A stretch of DNA of 64,000 nucleotides from Haemaphysalis longicornis (taxonomy: Eukaryota; Arthropoda; Arachnida; Ixodida; Ixodidae), in contig CM023457.1 of assembly GCA_013339765.2 (NCBI GenBank), positions 28,912,909 through 28,976,908 of the forward strand, given 5' to 3'. The position numbers and the translations under genes are program-made. This document shows, piece after piece, positions 49,314 through 59,484 of this stretch (positions are counted from its first letter, which is position 1; every line of letters begins with the position of its first letter). A model generated the notes under the pieces. It was not told the DNA's origin, ran no database searches, and worked only from the letters and a program-made list of their open reading frames with translations.

Positions 49314-49804
49314 TTACGGGTGGTAACTGTCCAAGGCGATATTCCCCTCTCTGCGTTTCGTACACCAGCATTCTAATCTTCTTTTCGTCGCCTCGACAGC
49401 CTTGAAGTTAATTCCTCGTGTGCTACCCTTAAATACTAGGGCTTCTGGAAGCCGAATATTTCCCTCGAGATTTGGATGGATACCCTCGCATTTTAACACT
49501 ATGTGCCGCATAGATTCTTTTTTTTTTTTTTTCGCAGACCACGCATGCCCCATCATTTTGTGTATACTTCCCCACAAAGCTCTTAGTTCGCAAGCACCCT
49601 ACTCTAGCCTCAAAAGGCAAAGCACTGCCTGCGAATCATCGTAGAAGTTTTCCTTTCTGGTGTCTCATTTCTCAGCCCTGTACATCTCTAACGACGTTTT
49701 AGCTTCCATTTTGTCTCTCCATTTATTCGTTTCAATCTGCCTTGCCTCTTTTTTGGTTACCTTGGCTGTCTTGGATTCTCCACTGTTCTTTCCGTATTTC
49801 ATCG
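49314..49804 (-). pseudogene. LINE ORF2 C-terminal domain, frameshifted at an A run
   Basis: On the minus strand the reading resumes with VGCLRTKSFVGKYTQN, then a Cys/His knuckle: CVVCEKK in one frame (near 49535-49550) and ESMRHIVLKCEG in another (near 49500). The change happens in a run of about 15 A (plus-strand T run ending near 49531). It closes with INFKAVEATKRRLECW and a stop near 49317. The knuckle fits a C-x2-C...H-x4-C zinc finger at the end of ORF2. A homopolymer length error in assembly could mimic the frameshift. Confidence 0.7.
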
Positions 49805-51343
49805 TTAGCCTTGCTTTTCAGTATAGGTACCTAAAACCTTAGCTGCCCACCTTCGTTGATCCATTGCTCTCAACCTCATCTCAAAACATATTTTACTCTG
49901 CGCTTCTCTAACTTCAAACGACGCCCAGCCCATATCTCCCTGTACTGCTTCGTTAGTTGTTTTTCCATGCGCGCCTAAGGCCAAACGGCCTACCGTTCTC
50001 TGGTTCACTTCAAGGCCTGATAGAACGTCTGATTTTAAGCAGAGTACAGCATTCGCAAATGTGAGACCCGGAACCATTACTCCTTTCCACATTCCTCTCA
50101 CTACTTCATATTTGTTATACCCCCACAGAGCTCTATGCTTCATTATAGCTGCGTTTCGCTTTCCCTTACCCTTAAGTTGCTCCTCGTGAGTTCTTAAGTA
50201 GTTATCCCCTTCGTTTATCCACACTCCCAAATATTTATATTCCTTCACTCTGGGTAATTCGCCTTGCTGGATAGACACTGCGTCAGTGGTAGCGCTATTG
50301 AAAACCATTATTCTTGATTTTGCTGAGCTAAAATTTAACCCGAGGTCGGTGGCTTCCTGGCCGCTAATATTTATGAGCCGTTGCATATCGGTCTGGTTAT
50401 CAGCTAAAAGAACAATGTCGTCTGCGTATAACATTCCCGGAATACGCTGTTGTACCACTTCGCCTTGCAGCATATGGGTTAGGCTGAACCCTACTTGACT
50501 TTCTTCCAGTTTCTTTTCTAACCCTGCCATGTAAAGCATAAACAGTATTGGGCTCAAAGGGCATCCCTGTTTCAGTCCCCGATGGATGTTGACCTGCTGG
50601 GCGCATTTCTGTCCTTCCCATGTAAGGTGCACTCTATTGTCTTTATAGATTGCTATAAGGAACTGTATTAACTCGTCATCTAATCCCTGGAGTTTCAGCA
50701 TTCTCCACAGCAGTTCTCTGTTTACGTTGTCATATGCCCCTTTAATGTCCAAGAACGTAATCCATAATGGTCTATTCTGCGCTTTCGCAATTTCAATGCA
50801 TTGCGTTATCACGAACAAATTATCATCCAATCGCCTGTCTTGTCTAAATCCATTCTGCAGTTCCCCAAGTATTTCATTTTCTTCCATCCATGCTTGAATT
50901 TCTGATTTTATCGCCTGCATTACGAATCTTACACCACTGACGTTAGTTGTGAGTGGTCTGTATGAATCAATACTGGCTTTGTTGCCTCTGCCTTTATATA
51001 TTAAATTCATCCTACTTTCTAGCCAGTCCTCTGGTATTTGTTTGGTTTCTATCACCTTATCTATTGCCCTCATAAACGATTCCTTACTTTTAGGTCCAAG
51101 CAGGTTTATCAGTTGCATTGGTATTCCGTCCGGGCCCACTGCTGTCTGGGGGGAAACCTTTTGCTCTGCTTTTTTCCAATCAAGGTTGCTCAAACTTATT
51201 TCCCTTTCCGCAGTCTTCTGTGGCGCTGATGTTATCGGTGCAGGCTTCCCTACCACTATTTCCCTAAACTTCTCACTAATCACTCGATGAATATGCGCCA
51301 ACGCGTGCTCTCCTTCTAAATGTTTCTCCTCCTCATCAATCAA
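49805..51343 (-). CDS. LINE reverse transcriptase (ORF2 fragment, 512 aa, YADD intact)
   Basis: Longest ORF in the window. Reverse-transcriptase motifs in order: GPDGIP (residues ~70-75), SYRPLT (~127-132), NGFRQDRRLDDNLF (~164-177), FLDIKGAYDNV with the first catalytic Asp at 199, GLKQGCPLSPILF (~256-268), YADDIVLLA at 306-314 with both catalytic Asp, LNFSSAKS, and YKYLGVWIN. The frame opens at a TTG in the linker, so this is not the natural N-terminus; the endonuclease is truncated upstream. It ends at TTEKQG-like residues with a stop, and the C-terminal domain continues in other frames. An intact catalytic core suggests a relatively recent copy, but without 5' region and with a broken C-terminus it should not be autonomous. 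Confidence 0.85.
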   Translation of the reverse strand: MIDEEEKHLEGEHALAHIHRVISEKFREIVVGKPAPITSAPQKTAEREISLSNLDWKKAEQKVSPQTAVGPDGIPMQLINLLGPKSKESFMRAIDKVIETKQIPEDWLESRMNLIYKGRGNKASIDSYRPLTTNVSGVRFVMQAIKSEIQAWMEENEILGELQNGFRQDRRLDDNLFVITQCIEIAKAQNRPLWITFLDIKGAYDNVNRELLWRMLKLQGLDDELIQFLIAIYKDNRVHLTWEGQKCAQQVNIHRGLKQGCPLSPILFMLYMAGLEKKLEESQVGFSLTHMLQGEVVQQRIPGMLYADDIVLLADNQTDMQRLINISGQEATDLGLNFSSAKSRIMVFNSATTDAVSIQQGELPRVKEYKYLGVWINEGDNYLRTHEEQLKGKGKRNAAIMKHRALWGYNKYEVVRGMWKGVMVPGLTFANAVLCLKSDVLSGLEVNQRTVGRLALGAHGKTTNEAVQGDMGWASFEVREAQSKICFEMRLRAMDQRRWAAKVLGTYTEKQG

Positions 51344-51833
51344 GAATTTTTGATGGATATCGTTTTTGGTTCCAAAACTTCTTACGTGCGCTTTTGTCCT
51401 TCTTGCGCATTTCTGCCATGCATTGTTCGCTTTTCTGCTTGATCTTTGCTTGCACCATTTTCTGCACTTCTAGTTTATTTTCCCGGTACATATCCCATTT
51501 TTCTTCACTACCTCCGGTTCCATACCAGTTCTTTTTACCTCTCTATGCTCTCTCGACGCCTTTTTTCGCTGGTGAATAGCCTCTTTTATTTCCTTAATCC
51601 ACCAGCTTCTCGGCTCTTCTTCCCTTTCCACCGGTTTCGTTGCTTGGCTTCGTTGATCTTATGCTTTATGAACGCGATCATTTCGTCGTACTCCCAATCT
51701 TTCTCCGGGTACTTATTGATTTCGCCTTCCATCCTATCAGCGATGATATTTAACTGTTCATCGTTCAAATTAGTTCCTCTTGTTGTACCGATTTCTAAAT
51801 CTGTCCTAAGTGTAAGGTAAGCCGCTTGTGGCG

Positions 51834-52442
51834 ACGCGCCACATAGTTTTGGCCGCATGCGACGCCCCCTCGTGTCCTACGCGTCTGGGTAGTACAAAAG
51901 CAGACGACCTCCGCCGCCCTCCATGTGTTTACCATTACAAGCCACAGAGAAAGTTGGCTGTACCTACTTTAATCGCGTTGTGGTGCTCTTAAGTGACTGC
52001 ATACTCAATAAAATAGTCCTTAAAGTAGTCACAGAGGCTAAACAAAACAATATCCGCTACAACAAGCCTATTAATTTGCTTTATTTTGAGCGAGCTGCCG
52101 CGGTTGTCGCCATGTGGGTCAGTATCGCCAGGTCGGGTGGTCTGTCTGACTTCCTGGCGGTAATTATCGCTCTTTCTTCTTGCGTACGGTCGACAAAGGA
52201 AAAGTTCGCAAGTAGCATAAACACAGAACGCTGCTCATCCTATAGCGTGAAGGTAACTGTAATAATAGTTGCTTCAGCTGGAGCATGCAAGCGGACGCGA
52301 GAAGCGCAGCCGACTCAGCTGACACTGCTGGCCTGGCATTGCCTTGAAAACGAGTGGAAATTTTGTTTTATATTTTCACAAACTAACTTATTCTTGCTTA
52401 ACATTTTACGCCACACGATTTACGAACGGCAGGGTACGTGCA
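51834..52442. other. No supported gene
   Basis: A plus frame of 178 codons (51923-52459) has no motif, starts in the LINE flank and ends in a repeat. I regard it as chance. Confidence 0.35.
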
Positions 52443-53152
52443 TACTAGCGAGTAGGTGAGGCAATAGCGTAGAATAAAAATTGGCCGCGTATCGGCTCCT
52501 TTCGTTGCAAATTCCGTCAAAAGACGATAGTGTTTATCGGCTTTTGCGAAGTAAATGCCTCCCTTCGCTTTCCCGCTCACCTCTCATGTTGTTCCTCTTG
52601 CGTCGCGCTCCTCCCAAGGTAAAGACGCCAAAGGTTTGCTTAAATCATTTTAAATTTCCCGCGTTCCACTGCTCAAAACTGGGTGTCTCGATGCGAACGC
52701 TGCCGTACGGCGAAGACGCGCCTTATTCAAGGCGCCCTACTTCAACGTTTATAGAACCGTGTTTCCCTACGCCACGTGCGTTGCAAGCAGAACGTGGAAC
52801 CTACCTAGTGGAACCTTGCGTAACTGTTGCCGGTTGATTTCTTAAAATGGCGCCAGACGCTATAGTGGCGCAGGCGACAGCAGGCGACGGTCGAGTGAAT
52901 TTTTTTTCTGCAGTTGATGAAGTATTCAATTTCGCAAAAGTCAAGCATGTTTGATTTTTTTTATAAAGGAACACTGCAAATATCACTTCTGTATTGATTT
53001 GTTGTCTCATATTTGCGTAATGTCTTGTTCTTCTTCAACAGTGTTGACAAGTATGAACATAACACCGGACATAGACGGGTAGATTTAGCTGTGACTATAT
53101 AAGACTATTGCGCAGGCATTGTTTTGCTTTGGCCGGGTGGCTGAATCGAGTC

Positions 53153-53188
<36 letters not shown>

Positions 53189-53638
53189 GCATACAGACAG
53201 ACCAAAATTTCTGGGTTTAAGTAGCCCAAGAAAGACTATCGCCTTTAATAAAATTAAGTGCAATTAAAGGCCGCGAAACAAGCTCCAAATCGCACGTGAG
53301 CTGCATGTGTACTTCTATATTTAAATAACATAACGCAGCCGCATACACGGTGCGCGGCCCAAATATTTACATACGATTGTTACTGTGTTCGTTATCTTCT
53401 ACTGCAGGGGTCGGCAACCTACGTCCGTACATGTGTACTAGCGAGTAGGTGAAGCAGTAGCGTAAAAAAACAGATTAAGCGCAATTAAAGGACGCGAGAC
53501 AAGCACAAAATCGCACGTCCGCTGCCTGCTTGCAATGTACACTTCTGTATTTAAATAACATAACGCAGCCGAAATCATGGTGCGCGGCCCAAATGTTTAT
53601 ATACAATCGTCAGTGACTGTGTTGGTTATCTTCTACTG
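52443..53638. repeat. Tandem duplication, one unit carrying a ~775-bp insertion
   Basis: Unit A starts TACTAGCGAGTAGGTGAGG at 52443 and resumes ATTAAGTGCAATTAAAGG at 53253, continuing to CAGGGGTCGGCAAC at 53405. Unit B starts TACTAGCGAGTAGGTGAAG at 53436 and passes directly to ATTAAGCGCAATTAAAGG at 53474, continuing to CAGGGGCC at 53639. The parts share long blocks such as TTTAAATAACATAACGCAGCC and GGTTATCTTCTACTG. Unit B is thus an empty site for the element at 52476-53252. Confidence 0.75.
52476..53252. mobile_element. ~775-bp dispersed element, copy 1
   Basis: Direct counterpart of 58724-59482 over its whole length at roughly 80 percent identity by eye. Shared blocks: GCTCCTTTCGTTGCAAAT, AAGTAAATGCCTCCCTTC, GCGTTCCACTGCTC, GCGACAGCAGGCGACGG, TATATAAGACTATTGCGCAG, AAAGACTATCG. 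A (CAGA)n tract (53153-53203) has expanded in this copy only. No ORF is shared, so it is non-autonomous. Its ends are bounded by the empty site in the neighbouring duplication. No inverted ends are obvious; superfamily unknown. Confidence 0.75.
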
Positions 53639-54012
53639 CAGGGGCCGTGGGCCTACGGTCCGCGGGCCGAATGTGGCCCACGGAGCTGTATTATGCCGCC
53701 CCCAGCACGTCGTCATCCCCCCCCCCCCCCCCCTCCCCTTGCCACTATCTGAAGACCGACACGCCAGTTTTGACCTCAAATGATGCTAGACGGCCAGACA
53801 AGGACAGATAATTGATCGCTTCCAATTGCATTGTCCCTGATCTTCACACTTAACCAGATTATTGTCAATTGTTGTCGAATATTCGCTGAATTCGCTGAAT
53901 TTTTTTTCTGTGCCTTCAACCCCCTCCGCCTCCCTCCCGTTTTGCCGTCCAGCCCTCCGCCGTGTCGTCTTCGTGCAACTCGGCCCACACCTCAAAACGT
54001 TGCCGACCCCTA
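53639..54012. mobile_element. hAT-like non-autonomous element
   Basis: Starts CAGGGGCCGTGGGCCTACGG and ends CGTTGCCGACCCCTA, i.e. ends of the CAGGGGTCGGCAAC type known from hAT elements. The 8 bases outside are TTCTACTG (53631-53638) and TTCTAGTC (54013-54020), six of eight identical, fitting an 8-bp duplication that has diverged. A poly-C run sits inside at about 53719-53733. No transposase. A 26-base fragment of the same left end lies at 53405-53430, better preserved, because the host tandem duplication includes it. Confidence 0.65.
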
Positions 54013-54020
54013 TTCTAGTC

Positions 54021-54639
54021 TATTAAGTGCGAACTGGGAAATATATGACGCAAAAGCGTAATTAAATTAGGTGAGAGCAAACAAGTAACAGAACGGCCAC
54101 TCAGTTAGCCGAACCACTGTTTTACGGCCACTACTTTCGGAATCACGAAAGAGATTTCATGCTTCTGGCGCTTGCTGCATTTTGTCACTGAGCCACTCAA
54201 TAAAACAGCAGGCTAGCCCTGCACCATGTATTCGTAACAGTGACGCAAGCCAGCAGGGTTTAATAAAAGTACACGCATAGTGCGCAGGTATACGCAAAAG
54301 CGCGGCGCACCGTAGAAGATGTGCCTGCGGTCCGCCGGACCCACTGACTTTTACGCACGATCATCGCCGATTATATTACTCTTTCCTTTTTTGATCGGCT
54401 GTTGTTGAAAAGTCTTTGTCACCAAGTGTACCAGTTCAAGCAAGCAGCTCTCATTTCAAATCCCACTTCATATGAACATCGATCGGTGAACGCAGAGCGC
54501 CGTCACCGTCCCAGCACTGTCGTCGACGCTGCAAACGTATTTAGCGCTGCAAAACTTTTTTTTCCCTAATGATAAGCCGATCGCCGGAAGAGATCAGACG
54601 CGTCGGGGATGGGCTGGAGGCTATGTCGCAAAACAATCG
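54021..54639. other. No supported gene
   Basis: Nothing recognised; short frames only. Confidence 0.35.
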
Positions 54640-54651
54640 GGAGTTTCGAGC

Positions 54652-54653
<2 letters not shown>

Positions 54654-54684
<31 letters not shown>

Positions 54685-55167
54685 GGCTTTAACGCGCCGA
54701 TGCAACGCAGGCGATGAGGTGCGCCGTAGTGGAGGGCTCCGGCTTAATTTTGACCACCTGGGGATCTTTAAAGTGCGCCGAAATCTCGTACACACGAGCG
54801 TTTTTGCTTTTCGCCTCCATCAGAAAAAAAGCGGCCGCCGCGGCCGGAAATCGAACCCGCGACCTCGTGCTTAGTAGCGCAACGCCTTCAGCCCGTTCTA
54901 CATAGGGCGAATTTCGCCTGCGAATTCGCAGTTGCGGCGCCGCACGTGCGGCAAAACTATTTGTTTTCCTATTTTCACTGCTGCGACATATTGCCACATG
55001 CTAAGCGGCGTTCACAAGAGAAGTTCGACTCTTCCAAATATGTGTAAATTCGCCACAGCAACGAGAATAGATCGTTTTGGTGCACGAGCGGCGCCGCAGC
55101 TGCGAATTCGCAAGCGAAATTCGCCCCATGTAGAACGGGCTTTAGCCACTGAGCCACCGCGGCGGTT
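54654..55167 (-). mobile_element. tRNA-derived SINE (second family), copy C, with nested MITE
   Basis: Flanked by a perfect 14-bp duplication GGGAGTTTCGAGCT (54640-54653 and 55168-55181). The plus sequence starts with a (TGAT)n tail, the family body, and the B-box segment (AAATCGAACCCGCGACC). It is interrupted at about 54889 by a 252-bp MITE, then resumes TAGCCACTGAGCCACCGCGG to 55167. With the insert removed the SINE reads like copy E. The ordered nesting shows the MITE came after the SINE. Confidence 0.9.
54890..55141. mobile_element. 252-bp MITE with 60-bp inverted ends, nested in SINE copy C
   Basis: Arms 54890-54949 and 55082-55141 are 60-bp inverted repeats with four clustered differences. 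They start AGCCCGTTCTACAT and contain GGGCGAATTTCGC and TGCGAATTCGCAG, themselves near-palindromic. Flanks are TTC on the left and TTA on the right, compatible with a 2-3 bp TT(A) duplication as used by PIF/Harbinger-type elements, but this is not exact. No coding capacity. Confidence 0.8.
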
Positions 55168-55181
55168 GGGAGTTTCGAGCT

Positions 55182-56969
55182 CATTTTGCTTCTGTTAACA
55201 CGGGATTCCATGGGACCCCCACAACTTTGTACTACCTGGAAGTACTACTCGGAAGTCGGTTGTGCAGCGCCCCCTGGGCAGCCCAGAAGCCGTACAGCTC
55301 GCGCCTTCCCGGAATGAACACGTCACGCGTTTTAATGAAAGCAAAAAGTGACGTAAACGCCATTCACCATGTTTCGACGCAAGTACCTCATGAGGCGCTC
55401 TTATTCCTGTTATCCAATATAAAGAAGAGCTATCTCACTGTTATCGAGGGTATTGCTACGTAGTCAAGGACGAAGCAAAGTTCTTCAAGGAACAAATTTT
55501 ATTGTAGCGAACGTGTGCACCGCAAAAACTCAAGCAATACACAAGCGTCGAAGAAGTCAAAAGTGGCATCCACAGGTGACCGTCGGCGAATCGAATGCCG
55601 CCGAGCTTCTTCTGCGCACAATTATCTGTAGTGCTCTCGTGACAAAACACAAGAACGAATATTCATGCATTCTCACCTGCGCTGGCCTTCATTTCTGAAC
55701 GGATTTTCAGACAGCTAACCTCGGTTGGGTCTGGAGCATGGCTGTGGTTATCTGTGAGTTTAACAACGCGCAGATTAGAGACATCAGTATCGATGACAAA
55801 TCTAGTAGATGCTTTGCTAAATCCTTCGGTTCGCTGTATAAAAAAATCATTCGCGAACCAGCATTCCTCCGCCTCTTTCAGTCCTGACGACTTCCATAGA
55901 GACTGCGAACAAAAACACCAAGACCAGTTAATTCACAGCATTTGGCTGGCGAACCTTACCTCGTTATTCTTGAAATTTTGTACCAAAAGCTGCACACGCA
56001 CTGAACCACAAGATTTCGGCCTTGAGTGATAATATTGGCCGGGTGAAAACGCACCCTCTTGTGCAGTGGTGGATTTATTTTTTCTTAGCAGACGTCTAAA
56101 CTTTTATATTTTACACATACACGTTCGATGCCCTTTTTCGAATAGTTCATTGTGCTATAAAGTTAATAAAAAGTTGTTTTCGACGAATAGCCCCATGACG
56201 ACCTGTCGTACGTCAGCAATTGTCCTGCGACGAAATGCGTTATTAGGAATTGTCTTTCAACGAACGGTCCGTACGCTCCCCCCCCCCCCCCTTCTTCACC
56301 CCCCCCCCCAAAAAAAAAAGTCAACAGAGCCATTGCCCCCAGTGACGCGTCAGCGTGATTACTCCACTATCCAAAAAAGTGACCCAGGCGTTTTTCTCGC
56401 AGCAGTCGCACGATGTTCATTAGCTGAATTCGCTTTCTGTACGACCGGACAGTACACTATAGATTCTTTACCCTGCCTTCATAAACGTCATCAGTAGCTT
56501 AATGCGTGATCTCACCTAGCCATGAAACATGTACAGCTGCGAGTGCACGCATATCATTTGGCGTAATCGCGGATTTGTACTGTACTGCGGACAGTAGCAC
56601 TATAGATCATTTACACCTGCCTTCATAGAACGCATCAAGCTTAATGCTGACCACCTAGCCTATTGTAAACATGTATACAGCTGCGAGTGAAAGCAACATT
56701 TAGGCGTAATCAGCGGAGCACATTCGCGGCATCCGTATATGATATCTGTTGCTCAGATTATAGCTAGAAACACGTGTCCTCGCGTCATGCTGCGCAACCT
56801 CGAGCGTCGTGCGAGAATCGCCGCCCCCAGAATCCGTTCCTTGATTTAAATACGTAGGATTCGAAAAGCAACTGCACCTTGCATTGCAAACGGAAAATGT
56901 TATTTACGACAAGTTTAACGGTGATATTGTCATTCTAGTGCGCTCTCTTTCGTTTGGCTAACCTCTCAA

Positions 56970-56973
<4 letters not shown>
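55182..56973. other. No supported gene; degenerate repeats
   Basis: Around 56180-56275 there are spaced CGACGAA / CAATTGTC words like those at 48918-48990. C runs lie at about 56279-56290 and 56301-56309. 56450-56510 and 56580-56700 share similar words (GTACAGCTGCGAGTG, CATTTGGCGTAATCGC/CATTTAGGCGTAATCAGC), a diverged local duplication. Confidence 0.4.

Positions 56974-57012
<39 letters not shown>
56974..57012. repeat. (TA)n microsatellite
   Basis: Thirty-nine bases of TA dinucleotide. Confidence 0.9.
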
Positions 57013-57014
<2 letters not shown>

Positions 57015-58125
57015 TAAGGAGATATGAATGTACAGCCTGCAGAAACAACAGCCGCTGTTTATCACGACTTCTTTTAATATGTTTTGCGTGATAGATATGT
57101 TTAAAAATGGTACCAATATTTACAATACAGTCAGAATACAACATGTTACACGGTTCTTGAAGTGACATGCTTCAATGAAAACGTCACCCACACTACAAAG
57201 GCCGGAGCGTGAGTAAGAGCTTGTATACCAGAACATCTACAAATTCTAGAGTGCAAAGAGCCTGCCATACATCTAAACTTTTGCCCTGCCAGGTTAAGAA
57301 ACGCCCACAGCATGTCTAACTGACATGTATTTCAAGCAGGCCATGTGGCACGTTACAAATGCCTTAAAATCTCATCTTTCTCTGTTTCTCTATCTCTCCC
57401 TCCCCTCTCTCTTTCTTATTTTGTTTATTTATTTATTCATTTTGCCTGGTTGGTTGTTTGGTTTTTCCGTGCGCTCTCGAGGGCCCCGAACAGAAAACAC
57501 CCCGGCGAAATTTGCATTCCCTGCCGTTACAGCGGAAACTTTGTTCGCCCAGGTGACGCCATGTCAGCATTCGAGCTGTCGACAGACAAAAAATATATTG
57601 CCGCCGTGCAGAAGCTCACTTCTGCATGACGCATGCCCCGCAGGTATCTTCGCTCGGCAGAGCTCCACCTCTCTTCCGTGTCCCACATTCCTCCCATTGT
57701 GCCCGTCGTGGCGCAAAGGTGAAAAAACGTACGTCGACTCGCTGCTCAACAGGAAACAGCGCCACTCTCAAAACCCGGGACACCCAATGTGATAACCGGT
57801 GTTGCACGCTGTGTTACGCGGAAAAAGCCCGGAAAGCCCCTCGCTTATCTCCTGTTACGCAGCGTTAGCGCGAAATCAGCGTTCGCAAAGTTTCGATTAG
57901 GGAACAGGAACGAGCTTATTTGAAATGATCGCAAAATGGAACAAAACTGTTCGCGCCAATAGCTGCCCTTTGCCTTTGGACAGTGGTGAACGAGCGTAGT
58001 ATGACTTTCAGCAGCGAGGCTGTTTAAGCCGAACGATATCCGTCCGTTGCGCCAACAAACCTCGAAGTGTGAGAGAAAGGGGCGAGGAGGCAATGAGCCC
58101 ACCAACAGGTGTGGGGAGTGTGCGC
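57013..58125. other. No supported gene
   Basis: The phrase CACTACAAAGGC..GAGCGTGA at 57191-57214 recurs at 61654-61677. The frame of 155 codons at 57325-57792 starts in a pyrimidine-rich stretch and has no recognised domain. Confidence 0.35.
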
Positions 58126-58470
58126 GTCAAGAAAAGTGGCAGCGTCTCCACTCCGTGGATGATGGCGATGCTGCGGAGTACGGGGACTCGAAATGACATC
58201 CGATTCGCGCCCCGACGGTCATTCGATTTGAGCCGTGAGTTGCACCTTGATTATTCCCTAAATAAAACTGCAACTCACGGCTCAAATCGAATTTCGCTTG
58301 ATGGTGGTGTGCGCACGGATGGACGCGGACGGACATGGGGGGTCCTAAGGTACACCGCACCGTTACAGGCGAGGGAGTAAGCCGTTTGACTCTCAGGTAC
58401 TAACTCACGGTCGCAGCTCAATGGGTAAGACGACTGACACTAACTCTGTCTGGTCTACCAGACACAGGCT
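58126..58470 (+). mobile_element. Hairpin-bearing dispersed repeat, plus copy
   Basis: Matches 59813-60180 in inverse orientation along about 350 bp: GTCTCCACTCCGTGGATGAT, an internal hairpin, GGACGCGGACGGACAT, GGTCCTAAGGTAC, and a tRNA-like end CACGGTCGCAGCTCAATGGG through GTCTACCAGACACAGG and CTCGAATCC. The hairpin has 24-bp perfect arms (58221-58244 and 58269-58292, ATTCGATTTGAGCCGTGAGT...) and a 24-base loop. The tRNA-like A and B boxes at the right end (58408-58478) suggest a SINE component. Part of the body (GGACGCGGACGGACAT to CTCCGCACC) recurs at 58528-58568. Confidence 0.7.
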
Positions 58471-58723
58471 CGAATCCTGCCGGTGCCTGTGTGATTTTTT
58501 GCGATTGTAAATGCTATCTATGCGCACGGACGCGGACGGACATTGCGCGGTCCTAAGGTACTCCGCACCTAAAAATGTTGTGACGGAGGTCCCGCGAATC
58601 GGATCCGGGACCTTTACGCTGTTAAACTGGCAACCTAACCACTGGGTCACCTTAAATGTCTGAGGGGTACGGGGTTAGCAGCGCCGGGAAACAATAACAT
58701 GTGCATCCAATTGTAAAGAAAAA
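58471..58723. mobile_element. Second copy of the repeat body plus a tRNA-like head (minus)
   Basis: 58522-58568 repeats the body segment of the previous element. 58590-58655, read on the minus strand, gives GGTGACCCAGTGGTTAGGTT and later CCCGGATCCGATTCGCGGGA, resembling A and B boxes of a tRNA-derived SINE in decayed form. Boundaries are unclear. Confidence 0.4.
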
Positions 58724-59482
58724 AAATTACCCGCGTATCTGCTCCTTTCGTTGCAAATGTCGACGAAAGACGATAGTCTGTTCGTCGACATTTGCCAAGT
58801 AAATGCCTCCCTTCTCTTTCCCGTTCAACCTCTCCTGCTGTTTCTCTCCCGTCGCGCTCCTCCCAAGGCAAACATGCTAGTGGTTAGCTCAAGTCAATTT
58901 AAATTTACCGCGTTCCACTGCTCCAGGCTGGGTGCCTCTATGCCACGCTGCCGCACGGCGGAGACGCTCGTGAATCGAGGCGCCCTGTTCCAACGTTTAT
59001 AGAACCACGTTGCCCTTCCCCACGTGCGTTCCAAGCGAAACGTGGAACACATCTAGTGGAACCTCTCGTAACTGTTACCGTTCGATTTCTTAAATTGCCG
59101 CCAGAAGCTAGAGTGGCGCGGGCGACAGCAGGCGACGGAGTGATTTTTTTTTTCTGCAATGGATGTAGTATTTCGTTAGCTATGGCAAAAAAAAAAAATC
59201 AAGCATCCATGAATTTTTAAAGGAACACTGCAAGTATCACTTATGTATACTTATGTATTGATGTTAGGCCTCATACTTGCGTAATGTTTTGTTCTTGTTC
59301 AACAACGCTGACAAGTATGAACATTGCCACCGGACTTATACACGTTTAGATTTGGCTGTGGGTATATAAGACTATTGCGCAGATACTGTTTTACTGTGGC
59401 CGACTGGCTGATTCGAGGGGCAGACAGAGAGACCAAATTCTTTCCGTTCAAGCAGCCCAACAAAGACTATCGTCTTTAACAC
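58724..59482. mobile_element. ~760-bp dispersed element, copy 2
   Basis: Direct counterpart of 52476-53252. Near its left end is a near-perfect hairpin, GCAAATGTCGACGAA (58755-58769) with TTCGTCGACATTTGC (58783-58797), which has decayed in copy 1. It lacks the (CAGA)n expansion of copy 1. At its right end the sequence passes into a tRNA-like head (59485-59570), which copy 1 does not show. Confidence 0.75.
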
Positions 59483-59484
59483 GT

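Larger units (their letters stand above)
49170..51833 (-). mobile_element. CR1-like LINE, minus copy, 5'-truncated
   Basis: Second copy of the family at 43.0-47.2 kb, opposite strand, tail towards it. It begins at about 51833 inside the end of the endonuclease (CACAAGCGGCTTACCTT is shared with 45379-45395), runs through an almost intact reverse transcriptase (512-codon ORF, 49805-51343), a frameshifted C-terminus (49314-49804) and a short 3' UTR ending near 49170 with CATCAATTATCATAATC on the plus strand. 5' truncation is typical of target-primed reverse transcription. It supplies the 3' end that the plus copy lacks. Confidence 0.8.

Noticed and set aside
51923..52459. 178-codon plus-strand ORF
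   Set aside because: Begins in LINE flank and ends in a repeat, with no recognisable domain.
52476..59482. The two ~770-bp direct repeats as LTRs of a retrotransposon
   Set aside because: Roughly 5.5 kb lie between them, a plausible size, but there is no gag or pol, no primer-binding or polypurine site seen, the interval is filled with unrelated SINEs and MITEs, and the copies differ by about 20 percent. Two separate insertions fit better.
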